Positions 33,116-42,660 are shown, counted from the first letter of the stretch. The stretch: DNA of 64,000 nucleotides from an uncultured Flavobacteriaceae bacterium (GCA_934675205.1 CAKUPQ010000001.1:372001-436000); one strand, 5' to 3'. The notes: generated by a model not told the origin, from the sequence alone. A program made the numbers and translations.

Positions 33116-35392
33116 TTACCTGATAATCATTACTTTTTTAACTTTGGTTTCGGTTCCGTCTTGGGTAGTAACAAAAACCATATACACTCCCGATGCAACT
33201 CGATATTTTCCGAAAGCGGTTGTGTCCCATTCTACCGTTCCTCCACTGCTTTTAAATTCGTAAACGAGATTGCCTTCAATGTCGGTTATTTTTACGTTAG
33301 CAGCATCAGTAAGTCCCGCAACTTTGACCGTTCCTGCATATTCGGGACGAACAGGATTCGGATAGACATATACATTGCTCAAATCACTCGACCCTAATGT
33401 GGAAGCTCCTTTGTACGAAACCATTCCTTTATCCGTAGCAAAAAACACCTCTCCCGTTTTCGGATTGATGTCAATATCCAAAATATTGTTGCTCGGTAAA
33501 GGCGAATTTTCTTTCGTAAAGTGATGAATCGTTTCCTGTCCGTTCGGAGAAACCAAAAATACTCCCGAACCCAAAACCGAAATCCATTTTTGGTCTGCTC
33601 CGTCAACCTTTATCTTCTTCACGGTTTGTCTGTAAAGCAACTCTTGTGGCAATCCGTCATCAATAATGATTATCGGGTTTACTCTCGGTTGGTCTTCGGT
33701 CAGAAACCTGTCCACACTCGGAAGAACACGAAGTCCCAAAGTTGTTCCAATCCATAAGCGGTTGTTTTTATCTGTTGCAAGGGTAAAAACGTGGTTGTAA
33801 GGAAGCCCGTCATCATACGAACTGTTAATCGTAACAATTCTGTTTTGGTAGCTTTCGTTAAATCCGATAACACCCTTATCCATTGTGGCTATCCATTTTG
33901 TTCCGTTTTTGTCAATGACCAAATCTCCGTAATGTGTTGTTTCTCCCACAATCTGATAAGAACTCCAAGAGTTGTCTGTTTTCAGCACTTTAAGTCCCTT
34001 TCCTTGTCCTCCGTTAGTAACCCATAAATTATTGTTTCGGTCAAAAGCCAAGTTGTGAATACGAACATCAGAAGAAGAAGTTCCTCCTGTCCAACCCTCT
34101 AAACCATTTTGTCCTGTATTGGTCTGATTGTACAGAAATGTCGGAATATCATTTTCTAATTTGAGAAGCCCTCTTAAATTAGACCCAATATAGACCAGAT
34201 TTTCATTATTCGGAAAAATCTCAATATCAGAAAGAGAGGGTGTATCCAAAACATCGTCATAAGGAATATGCAACCAACCTTCGGGAGTTAATTTTGAGAT
34301 TCCATACCTTCCGATTTCGGGAATATACGGATTGTATTGAAACGAATTATCTCCAAAAACACACCACAGATTATCGGTAGTTGCCTTAATCGAATACACC
34401 TTATTCCGCAAAGGTCCTGCAGGAATATAATTTATATAACTACTTAAATCATTGAGATTTACAGCATATAATCCTTTGGTTTTTGTTCCTATATAAAGCG
34501 TATTATAGATAACCGAAGATGAAGTATATTCTAATGTTTCTCCCAAAACCTGTCCGATTTGGGCTATCACTGCCAAATTTTCGTTCAAAACATAAACCGT
34601 AGAGGCTGTTGTTACGGTTAAATATCCGCTTACGGATTTTATTCCTAAAATGCTTTGATTGGTATGTAATACCTGAAGCACTCCTCCCGAGATATGCCTG
34701 TAAAGAACTCCGTCTCCTCCCGAAGAAACCAAATGCTCTCCAATGGTTGCAATTCCTCTCCAAGATGCACTGTGAAAAGTATCCCAAGAGTTGTAATTTA
34801 TCAAAAACGGATTCGACAAACTTGCTCTTCTGATTCCGTAATTAGAAGTAACAGCATAGATTTCGTTGCTGTAAACAGCGGTCTGCAAAACTTGGGTTTC
34901 CGTTCCCGAAGTACTGATGAAATACGTATCTCCAAATTCAAGCGTAGCCAAATCAAAAACAGAAATTCCGTAATCGGTCGAAATATAGACTTTTCCGTTA
35001 TACTCCGTAAAATGATTGATTTTTTTGATGTTATTCGGAACGGGAACATCATTGACTATATCAACTTTATTGATAATATTTCGGTTGTTTTGGTTGATAA
35101 CCATCAGCAACCCGTTTATGTTTCCGAGTAGGGTAAGGTTGTATTCGTTACTGTGATGAATGGCTGTTATCTGTTCGCTTTTCAGCCCGTCAATGGAGTT
35201 GAAAGTGGTTATTTCGTTTGTAGCTAAATGTTTGGAAAACAAAGCATTTTCCGTTCCTGCAATAATTTGGCTGTCCGATTCGGCCAATCCGACAATATGA
35301 TTATACGAAAAATAACCTCCCCAAGACTGATTGGGTTGAGAATTACTATATTGTATCAGAAGAATAAAAATAAACGAAATAAAAAACCTCAT
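33116..35392 (-). CDS. porZ: PorZ-like T9SS protein (two-component-regulator-type propeller, type A sorting domain)
   Basis: 758-aa exported protein. Signal peptide MRFFISFIFILLIQYSNSQ, then NQSWGGYFSYNHIVGLAES, a start typical of PorZ, the T9SS component that, in Porphyromonas, sits with the attachment complex and delivers A-LPS to cargo. Two beta-propeller blocks follow with repeats such as LWVTNGGQGKGLKVLK, KWIATMDKGVIGF and LWIGTTLGLRVL, and a type A sorting domain (VYPNPVRPEYAGTVKV to KVKKVMIIR). The start at 35392 was chosen because a promoter lies at 35417-35424 and an upstream in-frame ATG would precede it. PorZ assignment is by sequence features only. Confidence 0.8.
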   Translation of the reverse strand: MRFFISFIFILLIQYSNSQPNQSWGGYFSYNHIVGLAESDSQIIAGTENALFSKHLATNEITTFNSIDGLKSEQITAIHHSNEYNLTLLGNINGLLMVINQNNRNIINKVDIVNDVPVPNNIKKINHFTEYNGKVYISTDYGISVFDLATLEFGDTYFISTSGTETQVLQTAVYSNEIYAVTSNYGIRRASLSNPFLINYNSWDTFHSASWRGIATIGEHLVSSGGDGVLYRHISGGVLQVLHTNQSILGIKSVSGYLTVTTASTVYVLNENLAVIAQIGQVLGETLEYTSSSVIYNTLYIGTKTKGLYAVNLNDLSSYINYIPAGPLRNKVYSIKATTDNLWCVFGDNSFQYNPYIPEIGRYGISKLTPEGWLHIPYDDVLDTPSLSDIEIFPNNENLVYIGSNLRGLLKLENDIPTFLYNQTNTGQNGLEGWTGGTSSSDVRIHNLAFDRNNNLWVTNGGQGKGLKVLKTDNSWSSYQIVGETTHYGDLVIDKNGTKWIATMDKGVIGFNESYQNRIVTINSSYDDGLPYNHVFTLATDKNNRLWIGTTLGLRVLPSVDRFLTEDQPRVNPIIIIDDGLPQELLYRQTVKKIKVDGADQKWISVLGSGVFLVSPNGQETIHHFTKENSPLPSNNILDIDINPKTGEVFFATDKGMVSYKGASTLGSSDLSNVYVYPNPVRPEYAGTVKVAGLTDAANVKITDIEGNLVYEFKSSGGTVEWDTTAFGKYRVASGVYMVFVTTQDGTETKVKKVMIIR

Positions 35393-35416
35393 AAAACCTG
35401 AAAAATAATAACCTGC

Positions 35417-35424
35417 CAAAGATA
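35417..35424 (-). promoter_or_regulatory. -7 element of the porZ-like gene
   Basis: Reads TATCTTTG on the minus strand (TAnnTTTG), 24 bp before the chosen ATG. Confidence 0.65.
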
Positions 35425-35479
35425 CAAAACTTAACAATTTAAAAGATATTGTATTATAAGGAGGAAACATTATAAGTTT

Positions 35480-35487
35480 TATCTTTG
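35480..35487 (+). promoter_or_regulatory. -7 element before the LETM1-like gene
   Basis: TATCTTTG on the plus strand, 23 bp before the ATG at 35511. With the element at 35417-35424 it makes a divergent promoter region. Confidence 0.65.
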
Positions 35488-35510
35488 TTTCCGCATTTAC
35501 ACCTCAATTT

Positions 35511-35843
35511 ATGAACATCGAAGCATTAGTACGGAAACATTTCGACAGCTTTTTAAAAAGTATAAAAACCGAATATAAAGGGAGCAAATCTTCTGCAAAA
35601 GTGATAGAGAAATACATTAAAGGAAAAACCATTACTCCTGAAGATGACCTTTTACTCCGAAGACAAATTGCTGACTATTTCAAATACATCGGAATCGTAG
35701 TTCCGTTTATTATTATTCCGGGTTCGATGATTATACTTCCTTTATTGGTCAGAGAGGCAAAAAAACGAAATATCGATTTACTTCCGTCTGCTTTTTCGGA
35801 AAAAAAAGATGAAGAAAATGAAGAAGAAAAAGAGTCAAAATAA
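35511..35843 (+). CDS. small LETM1-like membrane protein
   Basis: 110 aa. Residues 1-55 are helical and basic (YKGSKSSAKVIEKYIKGK, TPEDDLLLRRQIADYFK), residues 56-80 form one hydrophobic segment (YIGIVVPFIIIPGSMIILPL), then REAKKRNIDLLPSAF and an acidic tail. The PGSMIILPL-LLPSAF pattern matches the core of LETM1-like domains, known from mitochondrial cation/ribosome-binding proteins and found as a C-terminal part of larger Bacteroidota proteins. Here it is a stand-alone short version. The function is unknown. Confidence 0.7.
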   Translation: MNIEALVRKHFDSFLKSIKTEYKGSKSSAKVIEKYIKGKTITPEDDLLLRRQIADYFKYIGIVVPFIIIPGSMIILPLLVREAKKRNIDLLPSAFSEKKDEENEEEKESK

Positions 35844-35880
35844 ATATAATGTTTTACTAAATAGATTATTTTGAGGCAAA

Positions 35881-37293
35881 TCATTTCCCTTTTTTATACG
35901 GTTTCGTCAAATAATAAATCGGAATTCCCGAAAGCATAATCACCACTCCCCAGCCACAGGTACTTGTTCTGTCAATAAGCAAAAACAGGCAGATAGTCGA
36001 GGCTAAAACAACATAAACAGCAGGGAGCACAGGATAGCCAAACGCTTTATAAGGACGTTCTGCATCGGGCATTTTTTTCCGTAAGATAAAAATACCGATA
36101 ATGGTAAGTATGTAAAAAATGATTACGATTATCATTACATAATCGAGTAAATCTCCGTATTTCCCTGTCAGGCAAAGGGCAGATGCCCAAACACATTGAA
36201 TCCATAATCCCCAGCTCGGAACACTATATTTATTTAGCTTTTCGGCTTTTTTGAGGAATAATCCGTCTTTTGCCATAGTATAATAAACCCTTGCTCCTGC
36301 CATAATCAAACCATTGTTACAGGCAAAAGTCGAAATCATAATCATAACTGCTATGATATACGTTCCTGTTTGTCCGAAAATAAACTGTGAAGCTACCACA
36401 GCCACCCGTTCGTGAGGAGCAAAAGCCATTGCCTCCAAAGGCATTACAGCCAGATACATCAAATTCGTAATCACATAAATCACACTCACAATAGCAGTTC
36501 CCAAAAAAAGGCTTAATCCTACATTTCGCTTCGGATTTTTGATTTCTCCCGAGATAAAGGTTACTCCGTTCCACGCATCAGACGAAAAAAGCGAACCCAC
36601 CATAGAGGCAACCAAAGCAGAAACAAGAACCGTTCCTCCTATCGAAACCCAGCTCCCTGTTTCGGAATCGAACGACTTGGCATTCCACGCATCTGTCCAG
36701 TTGGCATTCCAAACCTCCGTATCAAAAGCCAATACAAATCCCAAAATAACCAACCCTAAAAGCGAAGCAATTTTGATAAATGTGAAGAAAGTCTGTAAAT
36801 ATTTGGCATTCCGAACTCCTTTGCTGTTGATAAACGTAAGGAGCATAATTGTAGCAATCGAAACGAGTTGAGCTGCATTGAACCTGAACGAGCCTATTTC
36901 GTAAAGCACATTTTCATCAGAAAAACTCGGAAAAATATAAGCGGTAAATTTCGCAAAAGCCACTCCCACAGCTGCAATCGTTCCGGTCTGAATTACAGCA
37001 AAAAAACTCCACCCATACAAAAAAGCAATGAGTTGGTTATACGATTCTTTCAGATAAACATACTGCCCTCCCGCTTTAGGAAACATCGCACTCAATTCTC
37101 CATACGAAAGTGCCGCAATCACAGTAATCACACTCGACAAAGCCCAAGCCAGAATAAGCCAGCCCGCACTTCCGATATTGAGTACCATATTGGCACTCAC
37201 GATAAAAATTCCCGAGCCAATCATCGACCCCGAAACGAGCATAATTCCGTCTAAAAGCGAGAGTTCTCTTTTGAGTTCTTGTTTTTCTTCCAT
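35881..37293 (-). CDS. APC-family amino acid permease
   Basis: 470-aa transporter with twelve hydrophobic segments, APC superfamily. The TM1 motif SGSMIGSGIFIVSA is the substrate/ion-binding break of the family; ARVYYTMAKDGLFLKKAEKLN in the middle and the C-terminal KPYKKGK tail also fit. Closest to the LAT/SteT-like branch by pattern. The substrate cannot be read from sequence. It stands alone between convergent and divergent neighbours. Confidence 0.9.
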   Translation of the reverse strand: MEEKQELKRELSLLDGIMLVSGSMIGSGIFIVSANMVLNIGSAGWLILAWALSSVITVIAALSYGELSAMFPKAGGQYVYLKESYNQLIAFLYGWSFFAVIQTGTIAAVGVAFAKFTAYIFPSFSDENVLYEIGSFRFNAAQLVSIATIMLLTFINSKGVRNAKYLQTFFTFIKIASLLGLVILGFVLAFDTEVWNANWTDAWNAKSFDSETGSWVSIGGTVLVSALVASMVGSLFSSDAWNGVTFISGEIKNPKRNVGLSLFLGTAIVSVIYVITNLMYLAVMPLEAMAFAPHERVAVVASQFIFGQTGTYIIAVMIMISTFACNNGLIMAGARVYYTMAKDGLFLKKAEKLNKYSVPSWGLWIQCVWASALCLTGKYGDLLDYVMIIVIIFYILTIIGIFILRKKMPDAERPYKAFGYPVLPAVYVVLASTICLFLLIDRTSTCGWGVVIMLSGIPIYYLTKPYKKGK

Positions 37294-37347
37294 AATGAAA
37301 ACGAATAAAGTAAAGCAATGTTAGTGATTTTTTTCAACTATAAACTG

Positions 37348-37355
37348 TAACTTTG
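37348..37355 (+). promoter_or_regulatory. -7 element before the glycosyltransferase gene
   Basis: TAACTTTG matches TAnnTTTG, 17 bp before the ATG at 37373. Confidence 0.6.
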
Positions 37356-37372
37356 TAAGATTATTCAGACTT

Positions 37373-38656
37373 ATGCCAAAAAAAGTCCTTATCGTAACCT
37401 ATTACTGGACTCCTTCAGGAGGACCGGGAGTACAACGATGGCTTAAATTCGTAAAATATTTACCCGATTTCGGAATCGAACCCATAGTTTATATTCCCGA
37501 AAACCCTACTTATCCGATAATCGACAATGATTTGAAAGAAGATTTCAAACAAATCACAATCGTAAAACAACCCATAAAAGAACCGTATCGGTTGGCTTCT
37601 TTTTTATCTAAAAACAAAACCAAAAAAATCAGCTCGGGCATTGTTCCGAACAAACGTAAACAAACGTTTTTGGACAAGGTTTTACTTTATATCAGAGGAA
37701 ATTTCTTTATTCCCGATGCGAGGGTTTCGTGGGTTAAACCTTCGGTTTCGTTTTTGAGCAAATACATTCGGGAAAACCAAATCGAAACCGTAATCACAAC
37801 AGGGCCACCTCATAGTTTGCACTTGATTGGATTAGGATTGAAAGAAAAACTAAACATCAAATGGATAGCTGATTTTCGTGACCCCTGGACAAACATTGTC
37901 TATCATAAAGAGCTGAAATTATCCGAAAAATCAACCGAAAAACACAAAGAATTAGAACACAAAGTGCTGAACTCGGCTGACCAAATCATTGTTACAAGTC
38001 CGTCAACGAAAGCTGAATTTGCTCAAATTACTTCCCAACCGATTGAAGTCATTACTAACGGATATGATGTAGAGAGAATCGAAAAACAACCTTTGGACAA
38101 GAAGTTCTCGATGGCTCATATCGGTTCGTTTTTATCGGAAAGAAATCCGAGAATTTTGTGGAAAGCACTCAAAGAAATTCTCAAAGAAAATCCCGATTTC
38201 AGGAATGATTTTGAACTAAAACTCATCGGAATCGTATCACAAGAAGTTGCAGATACAATTAAGGAGTTCAAATTGGATTCCTTTGTCAGAAATTTGGGTT
38301 ATTTATCGCATAAAGAATCCGTAATCGAACAGAGAAAATCACAGGTTTTGTTGCTTATCGAATCGGATTCGGAAGAAACAAAAATGATTCTCCCGGGAAA
38401 ATTATACGAATATATGGCTTCGCACAGACCGATTTTAGCCATTGCCAACGAAAATTCAGACATCAAAGAAATCATCACAAAAACCAATACAGGATTTTTT
38501 TGTGATTATTCCGAAAAGGAAAAAGTCAAGCAAACTATCTTGACTTATTACAATCTGTACAAAGAAAACAATCTGAAACCCTCCCCTATCGGATTGCAGT
38601 TTTTTGCCCGAAAAAAATTGACAGAAAAGTTGTCGGAATTAATCCGAAGTTGTTAG
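37373..38656 (+). CDS. family 4-type glycosyltransferase
   Basis: 427-aa cytoplasmic glycosyltransferase with a GT-B fold. N-terminal VLIVTYYWTPSGGPGVQRWLKF is the acceptor-side start common in Bacteroidota GT4 enzymes; WIADFRDPW, VITNGYDVERI, HIGSFLSERNP and the C-terminal LPGKLYEYMASHRPILAI (donor binding) follow. The sugar and acceptor are unknown; there is no polysaccharide cluster around it. It overlaps the convergent folK fusion gene by 4 bp at the 3' end. Confidence 0.9.
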   Translation: MPKKVLIVTYYWTPSGGPGVQRWLKFVKYLPDFGIEPIVYIPENPTYPIIDNDLKEDFKQITIVKQPIKEPYRLASFLSKNKTKKISSGIVPNKRKQTFLDKVLLYIRGNFFIPDARVSWVKPSVSFLSKYIRENQIETVITTGPPHSLHLIGLGLKEKLNIKWIADFRDPWTNIVYHKELKLSEKSTEKHKELEHKVLNSADQIIVTSPSTKAEFAQITSQPIEVITNGYDVERIEKQPLDKKFSMAHIGSFLSERNPRILWKALKEILKENPDFRNDFELKLIGIVSQEVADTIKEFKLDSFVRNLGYLSHKESVIEQRKSQVLLLIESDSEETKMILPGKLYEYMASHRPILAIANENSDIKEIITKTNTGFFCDYSEKEKVKQTILTYYNLYKENNLKPSPIGLQFFARKKLTEKLSELIRSC

Positions 38657-39780
38657 TTCGAAGTCCCGAGTATTTCCAAAATCGAAATATAATCTTCCTG
38701 ATTCTCGACAAAATCCTTATCGGAAACATCAATGATAAGCACGTTTAATTCCTTTTGTTGCTTGAGATATTCCAAATATCCCCGATTGATTTTATCCAAA
38801 TATTCAGAGGGAATTTCTTGTTCGTAGCTTCGTCCTCTTTTTTTGATATTTGCCAAAAGCTGTTCCGTATTTTGGTAGAGATAAACATACAAATCAGGTT
38901 TCGGAATTTCTTTGTACATAATCTCAAAAATCTTGTGATACAAACGGTATTCATCTTCTCCAAGTGTAACTCGTGCAAAAATCAGTGATTTAAAAATAAA
39001 ATAATCGGCAACCGTAAACTTTTTGAACAAATCCAATTGGGTCAAATCATCAGAAAGCTGTTGGTATCGGTCTGCCAAAAACGACATTTCCAAAGGAAAA
39101 GCATACCGACTTTGGTCTTCGTAAAACTTTGGCAAAAACGGATTGTCTGCAAATCCTTCCAAAACTAATTTAGCATTAAAATCTTCCGAAATCTTGATCG
39201 CTAAAGTCGTTTTTCCTGCCCCGATATTTCCTTCAATTACGATATTACTAAACCGTTCGAGATTGTACTTATCCAACGGATTTTCGAGTTTTGCGATAGT
39301 TTTAAACTCGCTTGTGTCTGGACATTCCGAAATAAGTTCCGAAATATTTTTAGTTAGAATCGGATGGACAAAATCAATTTGTAAATCCTCTATGGGTTTC
39401 AACACAAAAAGCCTGTCCTGCATTCTCGGATGCGGAATTTCGAGCGTTTCGGTTTTGATGATTTTTTCATCAAAAGCGATGATGTCAATATCAATTTCAC
39501 GTGCCTGATATTCTTTTGAACTGCCTCGTATTCTTCCTAATTCTTTTTCGACAGACAAAATTTCTTCAATAATTTTTTCGGGAGATTTTGAAGTATGGAC
39601 AAGCAAAGCACAGTTATAAAAGGCATCACTTTCAAATCCCCAGGACGGAGTTTCATATACTCTTGAAATGCTAATTACAACCGCTATTTTGTTGTGAATA
39701 AACTCAATACATTTTTTGATGTTTTCGAGTTTATCCCCTTTATTGCTCCCGACAGACAGAATTACTTTGGCTTGATTCAT
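38653..39780 (-). CDS. folK: FolK (HPPK) fused to a deoxynucleoside kinase
   Basis: 375-aa two-domain protein. Residues 1 to about 155 are 6-hydroxymethyl-dihydropterin pyrophosphokinase: ILSVGSNKGDKLENI, VYETPSWGF, GRIRGS, REIDIDIIAFDE and PHPRMQDRLFVLKP. Residues about 176-375 are a deoxyribonucleoside kinase: P-loop EGNIGAGKTT at 183-192, an ERS-type segment replaced here by QSRYAFPLEMSFLADRY, and the lid-region KKRGRSYE. The two parts make folate precursor and deoxynucleotides. The junction is a continuous frame without a stop. The dNK substrate is not predictable. Confidence 0.93.
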   Translation of the reverse strand: MNQAKVILSVGSNKGDKLENIKKCIEFIHNKIAVVISISRVYETPSWGFESDAFYNCALLVHTSKSPEKIIEEILSVEKELGRIRGSSKEYQAREIDIDIIAFDEKIIKTETLEIPHPRMQDRLFVLKPIEDLQIDFVHPILTKNISELISECPDTSEFKTIAKLENPLDKYNLERFSNIVIEGNIGAGKTTLAIKISEDFNAKLVLEGFADNPFLPKFYEDQSRYAFPLEMSFLADRYQQLSDDLTQLDLFKKFTVADYFIFKSLIFARVTLGEDEYRLYHKIFEIMYKEIPKPDLYVYLYQNTEQLLANIKKRGRSYEQEIPSEYLDKINRGYLEYLKQQKELNVLIIDVSDKDFVENQEDYISILEILGTSN

Positions 39781-39922
39781 ACAAGGGCAAAATAAGGCAA
39801 TTTCGATGACAATGACAATATTAAAATTGTAATATCAATCGCAAATGGCAATTCCAAATACTTCTGCAATCTTCAATCTTAATTCTCAAATGAATTCACT
39901 ACGTTTGCATAAAGTCTTTTGT

Positions 39923-40411
39923 ATGAATGTTTCTGAATTTAATACTTTTCTGAAAGAAAAAAACCTCACTATTGCCACAGCCGAAAGCATTACAGCAGGG
40001 TTGTTGATGAGTACCATTGCTTCGGTTTCGGGAGTTTCGTCTGTGCTGAAAGGAGGAATTGTAACCTATCAGGAAGAACTAAAAATAAAGCTGTTAAACG
40101 TAAATCCCGAAACGCTTAAATCCTATTCGGCTGAATCGCTCGAAACTACTGTCGAGATGGTCAAAGGATTGTCAAATCTTGGTTTGGATTCGGATATTTA
40201 TGTAGCAATTACGGGAGTTGCATCAGAGTCGGTCAATGAGTACAAAATCACTAAACAAGTCGGACAAATTTATGTTGCCATTTTGTTTAACAATAAATTA
40301 CATACGTTTGAAACGATTTTACAACCCGAAACAAAAGAAAATTCCCGAAACAAAATCCGAGAAAAAGCGGTTGATTTTATCTTTGATAAGATTACAGAAA
40401 TTATTGCCTAA
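39923..40411 (+). CDS. CinA C-terminal family protein (PncC-like)
   Basis: 162-aa protein matching the CinA C-terminal/PncC nicotinamide-nucleotide amidase family: TIATAESITAGLLMSTIAS, GVSSVLKGGIVTYQEELKIKLL, AITGVAS and QIYVAI. Several normally conserved positions differ: AESCTGG is AESITAG and the GPGGG turn after TGIA is replaced by ESVNEY. The enzyme may therefore be altered or inactive. The start at 39923 gives the usual length of about 160; an in-frame ATG 26 codons earlier (39845) adds a non-conserved Asn-rich stretch. Confidence 0.8.
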   Translation: MNVSEFNTFLKEKNLTIATAESITAGLLMSTIASVSGVSSVLKGGIVTYQEELKIKLLNVNPETLKSYSAESLETTVEMVKGLSNLGLDSDIYVAITGVASESVNEYKITKQVGQIYVAILFNNKLHTFETILQPETKENSRNKIREKAVDFIFDKITEIIA

Positions 40412-40417
40412 GTTTTA

Positions 40418-40425
40418 TATATTTG
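40418..40425 (+). promoter_or_regulatory. -7-like element downstream of the CinA gene
   Basis: TATATTTG matches TAnnTTTG, 84 bp before the M43 protease gene. It lies upstream of the TGATGCAACC element and may be a second promoter. Confidence 0.45.
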
Positions 40426-40441
40426 CTTTTTTATAATGCTC

Positions 40442-40478
40442 TGATGCAACCTTTTTTGCATTTTAGTCGTCTATAAAT
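40442..40478 (+). promoter_or_regulatory. TGAYGCAACCTTTTTT element, copy 1 (before M43 protease)
   Basis: TGATGCAACCTTTTTT at 40442-40457, followed by a T-rich spacer and GTCTATAAAT. The 16-bp core differs by one base from that before susC (47695-47710). The layout, an AAC block and about 18 bp later a TATA-like block, resembles alternative-sigma (ECF-type) promoters; this is inference. Confidence 0.55.
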
Positions 40479-40509
40479 AAATTACCCTAACTTTTAAATT
40501 AATTCAAAA

Positions 40510-42591
40510 ATGAAGAAAAACAACTTTATGGTCTTGGCTTTGTCAGGTTTGTGTTTGGTTTTGAGCCATAATCTGAATGCACAAAAGCAAGAAAAAACAT
40601 CACGGAATTTCGGTCAGTCCGCTTTTTATGAGCAGATAAAAGAAAAAGCACAGGACAATAACGGAATAGTAAGGTGTGCTGCTTATGAATATGACCAATA
40701 CTTAAATTCGGTAAACCCTCAAAAAGAAACTATTAGCAAGTTTGAATCTTGGCTTGCTCCAAAAATAGAGCAGTACAAACAGAGAAACACAACCAAAAAA
40801 ACAACTGATGGCACAGATATAATTACTATTCCTGTAGTAGTTCACGTTATACACGACAACAAAGCTGTCGGAATAGATGAAAATATTGCTGATGCACAGG
40901 TGTTTTCCCAAATTACTGTTCTTAATGAGGATTTCAGAAAAATGTTGGGAACTCCCGGATACAACACCAACCCTGTTGGAGCAGATGTAGAAGTCGAGTT
41001 TTGTCTGGCTCAACGCACTCCTGACGGACAGGCAACAAACGGAATTAACAGATTAAATATACCAACTCCTGTTGTTGATAGTCCTTGGGGGCAGTTTATA
41101 ACTTGGACTATGGAAGATATTGAGTCTATCTTAAAGCCTACAACCGTATGGGATTCCGAAGAATATCTGAACATCTGGGTAGTAGATAATATTTATATCG
41201 GAATGATAGCAGGATATGCTCAATTCCCTGTGTCTTCTGGGCTGGAAGGTTTAGACGGAGGATCTCTAAACGAAGGAGCAGAAACAGACGGAGTTGTAGT
41301 TGCTCATTATGCGTTTGGCTCATCTGACATATATTCCGCAGGTGTATATGAAACGGGTTATGACAAAGGAAGAACAACCACACACGAAGTAGGACACTGG
41401 TTAGGATTAAGACACATTTGGGGAGATAACAATTCTTGTACCGTAAATGCTACGGACAGTCTGAACGATTATTGTCTGGATACTCCACCTGCAAATGACC
41501 AAAACAGCGGTTGTGCCCAAACATCAACTTGTAGTGCTACGAGTATGATTGAAAACTACATGGATTATACCAATGATAGTTGTAAAAATATTTTTACGGA
41601 AGACCAAAAAACAAGAATCAGAACGGTTCTAGAAAATTCTCCGAGAAGAGTTACTTTAGCTACATCTTCGGGTTGTCTGCCTCCATCAGAATTTGATGCA
41701 AAAGTCGGTGCAATTAATGTCGGAGGAAGTTGTGATGCTGAAGTTGCTCCGATTGTTACTTTATATAATATAGGAACATCAACCATTATTACTTCCGTTC
41801 AAATTTCTTACGGAATAGAGGGAGAAACAACTCAAACTTATGAATGGACAGGAACACTTGACATACAAGAAAATATTGAAATAACATTACCTGTGGTAGA
41901 GTTTCAGCAAACAAGCGATTTTACGGCAACTTTGATCAGTGTAAATGGAACGACTGATGATAATACGCTTAACGACAGTAAGACCGTAACCAAAACCGTT
42001 TCAACCCCACCTATGTTTACTTCTTCGACAGTTACTTTATCTTTGACAACAGATGATTATGGAGATGAAACTACGTGGGTACTTGTAAATAATTCAGGTT
42101 CAGTCATAGCTCAAGGAGGTGATTACTTTGAAAATCAAACACATAGTCAGAATTTTGAACTTACAGATGATTGCTATACTTTTACGATTTATGATGAATA
42201 TGGAGATGGTATATGCTGTAATTATGGTCAAGGGTCTTATACTTTGACTGCGGGTTCTGAAGTTATTGTTTCAGGAGGGACTTTTGGAGCGAGTGAATCA
42301 ACCTCTTTTGGTATTAACACGACTGCAAATGTTGATTCATACAATTCGTTTGAGAATATTAAGCTATATCCGAATCCTGTTACTTCTATATTAAATATCG
42401 TTATTGCGGATTCTACGGAATTACCTGAAAACATCTTGATATTCAATGCTTTGGGTCAGCTTGTTAAGAGTCTGAAAGTGAACAATTCGTCAGATTTGTC
42501 TGTTGATGTGAATTCTCTTTCTAATGGTGTTTACCTGATAAAAATAGCAGGACAAAACCAAAGTAAAACATTGCGTTTTATAAAACAATAA
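40510..42591 (+). CDS. secreted M43-family metalloprotease with T9SS type A sorting domain
   Basis: 693-aa pappalysin-like zinc protease. Signal peptide about residues 1-24, prodomain, then the catalytic domain with HEVGHWLGLRH at 292-302 and Met-turn Met351 (ENYMDYTND). Several cysteines around the site (NSCTVNA, GCAQTSTC) should form disulfides. Next come a CARDB-like beta domain (about 390-500) and a module at about 508-602 (DDYGDETTWVL, FTIYDEYGDG, GGTFGASESTSF) that recurs in the lipoprotein after SusD. The end (about 615-693; LYPNPVTSILNIVI to KTLRFIKQ) is the T9SS type A sorting signal, so the enzyme is secreted or anchored outside the cell. Confidence 0.93.
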   Translation: MKKNNFMVLALSGLCLVLSHNLNAQKQEKTSRNFGQSAFYEQIKEKAQDNNGIVRCAAYEYDQYLNSVNPQKETISKFESWLAPKIEQYKQRNTTKKTTDGTDIITIPVVVHVIHDNKAVGIDENIADAQVFSQITVLNEDFRKMLGTPGYNTNPVGADVEVEFCLAQRTPDGQATNGINRLNIPTPVVDSPWGQFITWTMEDIESILKPTTVWDSEEYLNIWVVDNIYIGMIAGYAQFPVSSGLEGLDGGSLNEGAETDGVVVAHYAFGSSDIYSAGVYETGYDKGRTTTHEVGHWLGLRHIWGDNNSCTVNATDSLNDYCLDTPPANDQNSGCAQTSTCSATSMIENYMDYTNDSCKNIFTEDQKTRIRTVLENSPRRVTLATSSGCLPPSEFDAKVGAINVGGSCDAEVAPIVTLYNIGTSTIITSVQISYGIEGETTQTYEWTGTLDIQENIEITLPVVEFQQTSDFTATLISVNGTTDDNTLNDSKTVTKTVSTPPMFTSSTVTLSLTTDDYGDETTWVLVNNSGSVIAQGGDYFENQTHSQNFELTDDCYTFTIYDEYGDGICCNYGQGSYTLTAGSEVIVSGGTFGASESTSFGINTTANVDSYNSFENIKLYPNPVTSILNIVIADSTELPENILIFNALGQLVKSLKVNNSSDLSVDVNSLSNGVYLIKIAGQNQSKTLRFIKQ

Positions 42592-42610
42592 ACAATTAGA
42601 TTATTATATT

Positions 42611-42660
42611 AAAAATCAGCCTCCCTTAATAATAAAAAAGGGAGGCTGATTTTTTTTTTT
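42611..42660. terminator. bidirectional terminator
   Basis: 17-bp stem AAAAATCAGCCTCCCTT with its exact complement 10 nt later, followed by a run of T. It lies between the convergent M43 protease and dioxygenase genes and can serve both. Confidence 0.95.
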
